DNA of 16,042 nt from Amoebophrya sp. AT5.2 (Eukaryota; Sar; Dinophyceae; Syndiniales; Amoebophryaceae), in the NCBI GenBank assembly GCA_005223375.1, contig RXOD01005079.1, positions 1-16,042 on the forward strand, written 5' to 3'. A program made the position numbers and the translations under genes. Shown one piece after another: positions 1-8,935 of this stretch. Position 1 is the stretch's first letter. Every line of letters begins with the position of its first letter. The notes below the pieces were generated by a model. That model did no database searches and was not told the DNA's origin. It saw only the letters and a list, made by a program, of their open reading frames with translations.

Positions 1-207
1 GATGGAAAAGATAGGGCCTCGGACTTCTTGTTGGCACTTCTAGGGACTGATCGACGACTGGCAGCGGTGGTCAGTCTGTCTCTGTGCGCCTCGTGTGAGA
101 TCCATAAACCACCTCCTGCTCCTTTCACTCGCAGTTTGAGTCATCAGCGCCCAGGCCCACTTTCTTTGCAAATGATGCTACGCCGGATGGATTTACTCAA
201 CCTCTAA

Positions 208-876
208 ATCAACGGTCCGTCCACGGTTGGGAACAACCAGCCCTTCAGCTTCAACGATCACCCGTCGGCGCGACACAAGGGGCTGCCGGACACGATCACG
301 TGGGGGTGGTATTTTGCGACGGACGCGGGGCTGGAGGTTGCCGCTGACGGCTGGAACGCAGAGAAACCACAACTCAGTAGTCAGAGTCTGAAGCCGCAGA
401 AGGAATCTCCTACACCCAGCGCGCTACCAATGGGGGTCGCGAAGCCCATCCGACCGGTACGGCAGGTGGGTCAGGAACGGGCCGACGAGGCGGAGAAAAC
501 GGCAGACCGGGTTGCGGCCGCGCCGGTCGCAAAAGAGCCGACTGTGCCCCTCGCGGCCGGCACCGCCGGCGTGCATGCCCCAGAAGAGATGTTGACAAAA
601 CGCGGGGTGTCGGGGTGGCAGATCGTGGCGGGCATCGTGTCTCTGGCTGTCTTTGCTTTTGCCGGGTACTACCTGTGGGCGACATCGCGCGCAAAAACGC
701 ACGTGTTGGCGGCCGCGCGCCTGGCCGCGGGAGGGCCGGCGAACAGAAGCAAGTCGCCGGCGAGCTCGCGGGGGTCAGCACGAGCGGGCTCCTCGAAGAA
801 AACCGGGAGCGCTCGAAGCGGAGCTGCGAAGAAGGAAAAAGAAAAGGAAATGCGCTTCTCGGACGACGGGCTATGA
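208..876 (+). CDS. 3' end of a membrane-anchored protein with a phospholipase B-like C-terminal motif (partial)
   Basis: This is the last exon of a gene that begins outside or near the left edge. The frame is open from 208 to the TGA at 874-876. It opens with NGPSTVGNNQPFSF, a run of about nine residues, then HKGLPDTITWGW. This resembles the C-terminal pattern of phospholipase B-like (LAMA/PLBD) proteins, [SN]GP[TS], then PxF/PFxW, then HxGxPD. That is a recollected family pattern and not a search result. After it come a polar Ser/Pro/Lys stretch, one hydrophobic segment (GWQIVAGIVSLAVFAFAGYY, about 613-672) and a Ser/Arg/Lys-rich tail ending DDGL. PLBD proteins are normally soluble lysosomal or secreted enzymes, so a C-terminal anchor would be unusual. 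The upstream boundary is unresolved. A TAA lies at 205-207 in this frame and no AG immediately precedes it; the first AG acceptor in the exon is at 239-240. Another frame (135-209) is also open. The ATG at 430 could be a start, but the conserved-looking part lies before it. Confidence 0.45.
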   Translation: MNGPSTVGNNQPFSFNDHPSARHKGLPDTITWGWYFATDAGLEVAADGWNAEKPQLSSQSLKPQKESPTPSALPMGVAKPIRPVRQVGQERADEAEKTADRVAAAPVAKEPTVPLAAGTAGVHAPEEMLTKRGVSGWQIVAGIVSLAVFAFAGYYLWATSRAKTHVLAAARLAAGGPANRSKSPASSRGSARAGSSKKTGSARSGAAKKEKEKEMRFSDDGL

Positions 877-2164
877 AGAGTAGAAGTGCTGCAACGGCGC
901 ACTGGTTCGCTTGAAGTAGAATCAAAATTTTTGTGGTTCCTTTTGGTGTGGCGGTCCGAGGGTCATCTATAGGCGGGCCCGCTCCACAAGACAGCGCGAT
1001 TGGTGAGGCGCTGGCGCCGTTTCGTATTCTACTTCTGGCACCAGACGAGCGCGGTCGAAAATTTTTGTACCTTGACTTTTGATTGCTTGAAAAATATTCC
1101 AAAGAACAAAATAGTAGTGTTGCGCTATGCTATTTTTGGTTCTTCAACATCCTATCTAAATCTTCATCTTCAAACCCCAACATTATTGTTCTTGCTCAGC
1201 GGCCTTGAGCCCGATCTTCATCTGCGAAACTGTCTCATTTGCTGGTTCGTCTATTGACTCCAGACACCAGCGTACCCTCCCCACGGCGAGGACACTTCGA
1301 AGAAGTTTAAAGTTTATGTTTGTAGTGCCGACTACCTAAAGTAACGAAGCAAATGCCGCAAAACCAAACCGATTAGGGATTACCGATTCGTTTCTAGCAA
1401 CAGGTGTCACCACTGAACAAGATCATTTTACATTTACTTCTACTGCACCACAACACAACTTCCATTGGCTCCAATCGCAATCTTCAGAACAGACCGCGGC
1501 GCCGGAACTTCTGAGCGCCCTGCCTATCTCCAGCGAAAAGATGTCGCTGTGATGTGCTGTACTAATGCAAATGACCCTTTAATTCCACGTCACACAACTG
1601 TACGAATAAATTTAGGTTTACCCACAACTCGAGGTCGAAAGTATCCCCATTCGCGCGGACCGATCGTGCCCTAGCGTCCCTGTGTACGGCAGCAGGAGCC
1701 CTGTGCGTGGACCACAAGACATTCTCATTCTCCTTTTCGGAATATCAAAATTTAACGAGCTGACAAAGTGCCGCGAATCCGCGCCCGCCGCGCCTCGCCC
1801 GGAGAGGTCGTAAGGCATCGGACGGCAGGGCCCGCAACGCCTCCTGACAATGACTGTTTCTTGTGAATGTGACTGTTTATTATAAGTAGATTACGTGGTA
1901 AGTACCTCCGTTTAAGCCGTATCACGTTTGGTTCTTGTTTCTTGGGTCTAGTGATTCGTCTTCGTCTCTTTCTGTTGCCGGCGTCGGCACTGAAGTAGCA
2001 AAGACGTGAGGACGATCTACTGCGGAAGCGCGAGTACCTGTTCCGGGATACCGTTTTGATCGACCCACGTTGATTTAACACTCACTAGATAGTTAGTCGT
2101 ATGAGTCAATCCCTCTCTGTGGTCCCTACTCAGTCGCACTCGCAGCTTCCACGAATAGAATCAA
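877..2164. other. intergenic region without a recognisable gene
   Basis: Several short open frames exist here (for example 1000-1257 and 1465-1674 on +, 1752-2081 on -). None has a recognisable motif, a signal or membrane segment in a sensible context, or coding-like composition. Base composition is more A/T-rich than in the flanking genes. A 10-base perfect palindrome, gcgggcccgc, lies near 973-982. A 10-base inverted pair, gaagtagaat (913-922) and attctacttc (1026-1035), flanks it. The promoter and 5' leader of the glycosyltransferase gene presumably lie at the right end, but no core promoter element can be pointed out. Confidence 0.5.
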
Positions 2165-5100
2165 ATGCGCTCGTCATCCTCCAATCCCTCGGGGACCACT
2201 GCTGGTCGTCGGTGGACCCCCCGCTCACAGTCTCCGCCCGCCAACTGTGAAGAGCGGGGGCTCCGACGACCAGCAGCTGGTGTTTCCGCTGCGGCGCTTC
2301 TGCTCTGCCTCGCCTGCTGTGCGCCTGGCTCGTCAACCGCCCAACCAGAAGATGTGAAGCACTGGCTGTCCACCGACCCCAAGTGCGAGAGCGACGAGCC
2401 TTTCTGGAAGGAGTTGAGGCACGTGCTGACCCTCCCCGACGACTACGTTTCGGAGCAGGTGTACGGTGAGGGCCTGAAATATGCAACCGAGCAGAAACCT
2501 CTGTCCCTGTCCCCTCTAAGTATGTCTATACCCTTCCTCAATTTTGGTGAGAGCCCACGCACGGACTCAAAGAGGGCGCCAAACCAAGACTCGAAACATT
2601 TGGACAGGATGGACGCGTCATCTCAGTAGGCGTAAGAAAGTAACTAGCTCCTGCTCCAGCAGTTCGTCTGGGGACATATTGTGTAGGGGTGTCTAGCTTC
2701 GGAACCGCTTTATTTCGGTCAGGCGCCAGATTGTAGTGCGGCCATCCTCGTCGATAAGCCACTCGCGGAGCGTTCTCGCTCCAGACTGAAAGGCAGACCC
2801 AAAGGCAGAAGCAGACTCGAATGAGTCCGCGAAATAAATTAGCTAGAACCGTTCTTGGGATACGAAGACCACAGGGAGGACCTAGGTTTCCCGATTTCAT
2901 ATGAAAAACTTCCCGCACATGGAGAGCTACAGCGACTGGCGCCGGATGTATGCGAGTGAGGTGATCGACCAGAGCCGGGGCTATTTTCAGAACTTCGCCG
3001 TGGATCCGGCGAAGCCGACGCGGTGTTTTTTGGGGGTGGTGGGGCTGTTCTATTACCTGGCAAGGTTCAAGCTACTGGTGGTGAAAGACATCGAGGCGGC
3101 CTTCCAAATCTTCCGGCCCCTGGAGTCGCTACTGCGAAAGATCGGGGGGGAAGAAATAAACAAGTATGAATTTTTTTCTGCTATCCTATCATCTTTGTCT
3201 TTCGTAGAAAAAATTAGAAACCGAAATATGTAGTGCTCACGCACACGGCATTTGAAGTAAAATACGTGTTAGAGGAGCGTGGTAGTTTGAAGGAGCCAAA
3301 AACTCTTCGCATTGACTGTCATCCATGACTCACGCGCAACGGCTGTGCAGGATCAGGTCCACGTCCACCCCCGTACTTATGTCGATCCCCCAATCGGTGA
3401 AAAATGTTATTCCCAGGTACAACAACCTCTCCCCCACTGCGGCCGACATTTATGAGCTTCATCCACAGCCCCAGGAAGAGGACGAGTACCACTGGCCATT
3501 CACGAGTCAGATGCTGACGGCGTTTGAACTCGACTTCGTGGCCGAGCTCTCCAAACAGAACACGATCCTAGACGAGGGATCCGGCGCCCCGATCCCGATC
3601 GGCAACGCCTTCAATGTGTGGCCGAGCGACGCGGTGGGAGTCAAAAACAGCGGAGCGCAATTCAGTGGGAATACAACATCTTCGGTAGCGGTTGACGCGA
3701 ATGGAGCGCTGGCTGGCGGCGAAGCTGAAGATGCGCCGAGGTCCTGGACCCTGACGGGGGTCGAAGGCAGCAATTTGCTCGGAAACTCTTTCAAGGTGTT
3801 CGTCTACGATCCGCGGGACGTTGTGGAGCTACAGCCGCTGATGCGGACGGGGAGCAGTTACTGTAGGCAGCTGGATTCCGGGGCGGAAGTGGACCTGCAC
3901 CACTGGTATCGAAATTGATGCTCGCCCACGCTGTAATATACATTTACATCGATATATTAACTCTTAGATTTACTACATTTACATTTACGTTTTACCATAT
4001 TTTTATGCAACGAACAGGTTTCTCTCCTGCCCCAACTGCCGCACCAGCGATCCCAACGAGGCCGATTTTTTTTTCGTGCCGCAGTATTCCGCCTGCCTCG
4101 CGTACGAGAAGCTGCGCACTGGTTCGTCGACCCCTGAGCAGGTGACGGCTGAGATCGGCGCGTTCTTCGATAGGCTCGTCCCGAAGTTGCCGCATTTCAA
4201 GCGGAGCGGCGGGCGCGACCACATTTTCGCGCTCACGGCGACGGTGAGTACGTTTGGCGGAGCAACGGCGGCGGCGATGGAGTTCTTGAAGAAAACGGCA
4301 ACTACGAGCAAGATGGCGGAAGCACTGCTGCTGTTCAGCGAGGGAGGGGCGCACTTCCACTTCGCGAAAGACGTGATGCTGCCGGCGAGGGAGAACCTCC
4401 AAGTCCTGGTGCAGCAGTTCGCGCTTTCCGTCGCCCCGCACTCCGCGCCCATCTCTGGAGCGGTGCTGCGGCTCGACCAGGCGGAGAGCGCCAGGAGTAT
4501 CCGCGCCGAGGCCAGCGGGTGGGAGTCCCGACCCAAGACGGGGGCGAGCCTGATCGGGAGGGTTTCCACCAAGCTGAAAGACGAAACCGAAAAGGAGTAC
4601 GGGCAGAGCGGCATGCTACAGTGGATGGACCGGTGGGAAGCCGCCGGGAAAGTGGCGGAGGGAAAGGAGTTCTTCGGGGACATGATCGTGCCGAGGGAAA
4701 GAAACGAAGCCGCGACGGCGGGAGAGGTATCTGTAAGTGCAATTATGGCGGGGGCGGGGGCGCCACTCGGGGCTAAGGCTATTAGTTCTTTTTATACATC
4801 CACTGATTGTTGTTCGGCGCGGTTAAGGGTTCTTGTACTATAGTGTTATCCGTCGATCATGTTTGTGTCCGTCGTCATCGGTCAGTGGCAGTAAAAAAAT
4901 TTTTGAACCCAGACCCCCGACGAACTCCTCCTGCATTCTCGGGACTCCAAGTTTTGCTACCTTGCGGCACCGCCAATGGACGCTACTCGCTCGCTCTTCG
5001 CCGGTTGCATCCCCGTCTTTATCAAGGACGACTATGAGCTTCCCCTGCAGCAGGTGCTGGCTCTTTTGAAAACAAGTAGTTCAGGCTCGGGGTCGTGGTG

Positions 5101-5724
5101 GTCGCGCACAAGTGACGCGCTGAGCTGGTTCATCCGGTGGCCGCAGGGGAAGGTAACGAGAGACCTCGCAACGTACAGCCGACAAGTGGTCACCAAACAA
5201 GGGAAAGCGATGCTCGCCAATCTGGACGCAGTGCGGTGCTGGTACTCGTCTTGTTTTTACAACTTCTGTAAGTTGACGAAAGAACTAAGGTAGGATTGGT
5301 CTTTGTCTGGCGGGCCGCATCTCCTGGTCCTGCTCAAACATGTACTAGGTCGTCACTTTTCTTGTCCACCCCACGATTTATTTCAGGCCTCGTCGGCAGA
5401 TGCGAAGGTGAAGCAAATAAAAAAGTAATCATCTTCTCCCGGCGGTTGTATAAATATATCTGTCTCCGCAGGTACGTGTACCCGCCCTCGGTGCTGTCGA
5501 CGGATTTCATGCCCGCGCGGCTGTCGAAGATGTGTCCCGAACTGCGGACGGAGAACGCATTAATGGCGGTACATGCGATTTTAGCAGCAAAGAAGCGTAC
5601 GCTACCGAAATACTCCCAGGGGGTCTTTCCGCTCGCCAACCCGAAGAGCGGAAGCGTGAATCTCGTGGACGGAGACTTCAACCTCGTGCAAAGGTTCTCC
5701 GCGCCGGGCTCGAAGAAGAAATGA
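2165..5724 (+). CDS. exostosin-like glycosyltransferase, GT47 family (six exons)
   Basis: Likely Golgi/ER-lumen glycosyltransferase of the exostosin (GT47) family, which transfers sugars such as glucuronic acid, xylose or galactose in glycan assembly; the substrate cannot be told. Exons fitted by frame: 2165-2458, 2886-3163, 3417-3905, 4018-4726, 4913-5241, 5472-5724. They total 2352 bases, giving 783 residues, with every junction in phase. Residues 1-60 are Arg/Ser-rich, then hydrophobic (VSAAALLLCLACCAPG), fitting a signal peptide or type II anchor. The GT47 landmarks follow in order: FKVFVYDP (about 316), SDPNEADFFFVPQY (about 364-377), RSGGRDHIF (about 415), KDVMLPAREN, DSKFCYL and then FAGCIPVFIKDDYELPLQQV (about 617-636), the nucleotide-sugar-binding end of the fold. 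An in-frame stop at 2156-2158 supports ATG 2165 as the first available start. The exon 1/2 junction (2458|2886) is the least certain, because the frame also stays open to 2629. The other junctions are supported by phase and by domain continuity. Donors are GTGTAC, GTATGA, GTATCG, GTATCT and GTACTC; all acceptors are AG. Confidence 0.85.
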
Positions 5725-6601
5725 ACTAGAAGAGCTGGTCCTGGTGGTGAGCAGCTGCACATCAAAGTCAAAGATAAAGATGCGCCTCGTCCAGATCGAT
5801 AGAGGCAGCTGAGGCGCAGGATTCTTGACAAGGGGGCTGCAGTTGGTGTTTATAATTTTATCTTTTTCCTAGATCATCTGGTGCGCGGCTCGGGGGGTCG
5901 CTTGAAAAATCGTTTTCTCAGAGAATACAGGAAGATGCAGAACAAGCAGATGCAGAACAACCTCAAACAGAACCTGTTGTTTTGGTTGTTCGTCATGAAG
6001 AACTTACTTGACGTTCTGCAATTCGTCATGAGGAACCGCTCAGCGGCGGCGCGAATCGAATCACAGACCACTAGAATCAAGTATTTTCGTGACTGAAAGG
6101 GCGGGACCACCTTCATGAATCAATCATGTTGAAGATGACGCGCCACAAACCTAGCCACGTTCGTCGTGCTCCATCCTGTTCCATTCTTCGTTCGGAGTCG
6201 TCAGCACATTTGGAACCTTCATTCTTTTCGGGGCTGGTGGTGATGTGTTTCCGATTCCGACTAAATTAATACTATGACATCTTTATATCATGATCTCATC
6301 ATCTCATCATGTCTTCATTCCTGGGGGAGCCGTCCGGTCGATCCACCTTGATGTAAAACGTATAAAAAGCGATGGTTGATGTATGTCGAGACGCCTGAAG
6401 ATGAGATCGCAACCTTTCGCAGGACGAGTTGTACACCATAAAACTACCTGTTCCTAACTCCAATCACAAGACCCCCCAGTTTAGGTCCCGCACTCGCTGC
6501 GGGGGAAAAGAAACGGCACACTTGTAGTAGCTACGGCTTATAACCGAATCGATCTTCGCTTCTGCTTGTTCGCGAAAAACAGCCATCGCTCCCATCCGAA
6601 T
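5725..6601. other. intergenic region with nested repeats
   Basis: This holds the 3' flank of the glycosyltransferase gene and the 5' flank of the next gene. An open frame at 5881-6096 has no ATG start and its apparent protein is produced by repeats, so I do not call it. The 5933-6036 stretch has tandem and inverted repeats, annotated separately. Around 6288-6318 there is a run of imperfect ctcatcat units. No RNA gene or clear promoter element is visible. Confidence 0.5.
5933..6036. repeat. cluster of short direct repeats around a hairpin
   Basis: A 13-base direct repeat, agatgcagaacaa, occurs at 5933-5945 and 5948-5960. An imperfect inverted repeat follows: 5956-5970 against 5974-5990, with aacaacc pairing ggttgtt at the base and acag/ctgt near a short loop. 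Then gttcgtcatgaagaac (5988-6003) is repeated as attcgtcatgaggaac (6021-6036), 14 of 16 bases identical. These lie between two genes. The function is unknown; a degenerate mobile element or a structured 3' UTR are both possible. Confidence 0.55.
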
Positions 6602-8935
6602 ATGGGCGGGTCTTCCCACCACGGCGGGCGCGGCGGCCCCGCTTCCGGCGGCTCCTACTTCGCCTCCACCCTGTCTTATTACACTGGCGACGTGCGCATT
6701 CTGAAGGCCCTCTTCCAGGGCGAAGGCGAGCTCCACCATCTGAAGACCGCCGCCATCGTCATGTTCCTCTGGGTTGTGTTCCTGTTTCCCATCTCCGACA
6801 CCAGCCCCAACTTCACCCAACCCTACTACCGCGTGCAGTGCTTGGTGCCGTTTGCGAGTCAGTGCTCCAGGACGAGAGCGGATATCCATTAAGGGTTGAT
6901 GTTGAAGGGAAAAATTGTCAGACTGCTATCCAGGACGCACTCGTCGAGAAGAGGCTATGTAGGATCGGCAGTGGGACTATAGACTTCGACTGATAGTACG
7001 CCCGCACGGCCCACGTGCCGGCTGCGTCGTTGCATCTGTTATCGGTGTTGGCCCCCGCCTCAGCAAATTGCATGGCATAGCATCCTGCCAGCGACCCTTC
7101 TCCGTCGGCTAGATCGCTGTCGGTGAAGATGACCATCACTGATGGCGGAAGATCATGACGGAAATCGACATGACTTGCTAATCGGCTAAACGACCTAAGT
7201 AAACCTGAACAAGAACAACCAAGACCTGGGTTTATTCAACAATCAATCAACCTGTAAATCCCGGACGCACTCGTCGAGAAGAGGCTGTACGATGACTCGT
7301 CACGAAAACTGCCGCTTCTGGAGGCGTTCAAGCGGTTCGTGCCCATCGTGATCGAGCGGCCCTTCGCGGCGCCGAGGGACATGGACGAAGCGCGCAGCTG
7401 GGTGGACCTCTTCAAGGTGATGGCACTGGACAACTGGCTGCACAAACAGATGTCGTTCTACGGGAAGGACACGGAAAGGTTCTACTTTTGAAAATTTTAC
7501 TTCGAAGCTACTTCTTGCGCATCAAATAAGAATTGCTATTGCTATTGCTAGGAGCTATTATAGAAGATGTGCCAGCACAAGCACGCCGACATTAAATTTA
7601 AAACCTCCGAAGATGATCAGACCAATGAATTCTCACCTCCGCTCGCAAGATCTTCTGCTCATGGTGGTGGTGGAAGAATTTTATAACAAGCGAGCGTGAT
7701 CGTGAACACCTTCACTGTTGATCCATGGATGCGTGCCCCCGAGGTTAAATACATATAGAAACTCGTTTTCGCACCGCTGCATTTGCTTTCATTCCGCATA
7801 GCTTGAAACCGCAAAAATCGGATCGTTCTCGCATCGCCACAGCATCAGCTACGCGGACCGGCTCGCGGTCGCGTACATCAATGGGGAGCTGATTGACTGT
7901 TGCGAGAAGCGGCGGCCGCGGACGATACCGCAGCAGTCCGGCTTCAACATGTTCGGGCTGTCGCCGTTTCAGTCGTGCGAGGCTCACGTCTGTCCCGTGC
8001 GCTACTGGTGGAAAAGCTGCAAGAACGACCCAAACGCGACGATTGCGGGCTGGTCCGGATCCGAAGACGCAGCGGAGGACGATGCGGAGGGAGACGCTGC
8101 GGAGGACGATTGCGAAGAGGTCGCCGACGAAGACGCTGAGGACGACGGAAGCGGAGCACCAGGCACGTCGGGAAGTAGAAGAAGTAGCCATCAACAGAGT
8201 GGGACGTGCAATAGCGATCGCCGAGCTGCGACCGAGCCCTTCGATGCTTACGGGAGGCCGGTGGGCGGCTCCGACCCACAAGAGGAGAGGGCCATACTAG
8301 AGCGGGCGGGATTGAACAATAGTAGAATCGCGGCACTAACCAACACGACCGAGCACGAGCCGCAGGAAGCACTAGTAGAAACAACCGGCGCAGCTTCTTC
8401 GCTCCCCCGGATATCGGCCGTGGGTTTGGAAGCGCGAAGGCGGATCAACGGCACAACTTCATCAACTCCTGCAGAACAAAATCACTCTACGTCCTCGCTC
8501 CCACCAACGTGGACGCCTGTGCGGAAGAAGAAGCTGAAGTATGTGAGAAGTAGAAGGCCGGAGCTGGCGTTCGAGTCCCCCGTGCTCGAGGAGATGCCGG
8601 ACGAGCCTGGGTTCGTAAAGCCCTACTGCATCCCGAACACCATTCGCATGCTGGACGAGTATCCGCCGTCGGTAAAGGAGGGCCGCCGAGTCACTGAGGA
8701 AGAAGATGGGGGTGAGGGGGGGTCCTCCTCGCGGCAGCGGCGAGAACAAAACGTCGCGGGTACCACCACGGCGACCTACACGACAACGGCCTCCTGGAAC
8801 AGCCCAAACGGGGCGAAGGTAGAGAGGTGGACCCGGAAACTAGAAGACAAACTGTACACGAAGGAGCCCGCGGGGACCGCACTCGAGGAAGAAGTAGAAG
8901 CAGACATGGTGTCCATGCTGGAAGAACTCGTGTGA
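6602..8935 (+). CDS. unrecognised type II membrane protein with acidic low-complexity region (multi-exon)
   Basis: I do not recognise this family. Likely exons are 6602-6832, 6871-6953, 7284 to about 7478, and about 7802 to 8935. The start is ATG 6602; the upstream open frame has no earlier ATG. Exon 1 encodes 77 residues: a Gly/His/Ser-rich cytoplasmic head, then one membrane segment (TAAIVMFLWVVFLFPIS, about 49-65), suggesting type II topology. The next frame, open through 6841-6953, reads DESGYPLRVDVEGK and continues in phase after the intron at 6954-7283 as LYDDSSRKLPLLEAFKRFVP, then SWVDLFKVMALDNWLHKQ. The last exon has YADRLAVAYINGELIDCC and FQSCEAHVCPVRYWWKSC, a Cys/aromatic-rich segment. 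It then has an Asp/Glu/Ala block (about 8063-8150), a Ser/Thr/Arg linker, a charged C-terminal region (EEMPDEPGFVKPYCIPNTIR) and a Glu-rich end. The junction between about 7478 and 7802 is unresolved: GTTCTA at 7479 is phase 2, while the best acceptor (cgcatag, exon start 7802) needs phase 0. Acceptors starting exons at 7843 or 7849 would keep the frame. Confidence 0.6.
6833..6870 (+). other. candidate 38-base intron
   Basis: The frame of exon 1 (membrane segment, ending TQPYYR) runs into a stop at 6890-6892. A coding-like frame one base away is open through 6953. Removing 6833-6870 (GTGCAG...CTCCAG) joins the two in phase as PYYR|DESGYPLR, with acceptor AG|GAC. The alternatives are a sequencing frameshift or another small intron in the same place; only cDNA would decide. 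Confidence 0.45.
6928..6958. repeat. direct repeat, copy 1 (pairs with 7258-7288)
   Basis: This is the left copy of the 31-base direct repeat, offset exactly 330 from copy 2. Copy 1 is preceded by a pyrimidine-containing stretch and has CAG at 6931-6933; copy 2 has CCG at that place. The repeat spans the donor side of the intron. Confidence 0.85.
6954..7283 (+). other. 330-base intron flanked by long direct repeats, GC-AG boundaries
   Basis: Bases 6928-6958 and 7258-7288 are the same 31-base sequence with two mismatches, including 24 identical bases (6933-6956 and 7263-7286). The coding frame DALVEKR is present in both copies. After copy 1 it hits a stop (TGA, about 6990). After copy 2 it continues into a long coding-like exon, while upstream of copy 2 the frame is closed by TAA at 7255-7257. 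Splicing from gaagag|GCTATG to gaagag|GCTGTAC removes exactly one repeat unit, uses a GC donor and an AG|G acceptor, and preserves the frame. GC donors and AG|G acceptors are known in dinoflagellates. Confidence 0.6.
6957..7139 (-). pseudogene. antisense open frame inside the repeat-flanked intron (possible captured exon fragment)
   Basis: Read on the minus strand, the intron body is open from 7139 downward. It has protein-like composition: VIFTDSDLADGEGS, then LAGCYAMQFAEAGANTDN, then RCNDAAGTWAVRAYYQ. It then runs into the antisense of repeat copy 1. It is too short to be a gene and has no visible splice context of its own. It may be an exon fragment carried in with the insertion, or a chance open frame. 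I do not recognise the family. Confidence 0.3.
7258..7288. repeat. direct repeat, copy 2 (pairs with 6928-6958)
   Basis: This is the right copy of the 31-base direct repeat, with mismatches at 7262 and 7287. It spans the acceptor side of the intron, and its right end is followed by the continuing exon (LYDDSSRK). Confidence 0.85.
7479..7801 (+). other. probable intron between the last two exons of the type II protein gene
   Basis: The preceding exon frame ends at TGA 7489-7491. The next coding-like frame opens after TAG at 7799-7801, which follows a pyrimidine-rich tract and so reads as a 3' splice site. The stretch is A/T-rich and contains three tandem attgct units near 7532-7549. The exact donor is not settled, because the phase does not match GTTCTA at 7479. 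Confidence 0.5.

Noticed and set aside
95..134. Possible 40-base intron (GTGAGA...CGCAG) in the left-edge gene
   Set aside because: It joins two short open frames in phase, but neither has recognisable content, and the following frame is not the one carrying the PLBD-like motif. Not strong enough to annotate.
5268..5273. Consensus GTAAGT as the donor of the last glycosyltransferase intron
   Set aside because: With the only acceptor before the last exon (CAG at 5469-5471) it gives a Cys/Arg-rich frame that stops early. GTACTC at 5242 keeps the frame that fits a GT47 C-terminus.
5881..6096. 71-residue open frame between genes
   Set aside because: It begins with GTG, consists largely of repeat-derived Gln/Asn/Leu sequence and has no motif.
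7745..8384. Overlapping open frames on both strands over the last exon of the type II protein
   Set aside because: Arg-rich composition and lack of motif mark them as shadows. The acidic frame ending at 8935 is the continuous one.
8172..8900. Recurring AGTAGAAG words (also near 885 and 913)
   Set aside because: They occur in different codon frames and in noncoding DNA, with no spacing pattern. Treated as simple compositional recurrence.
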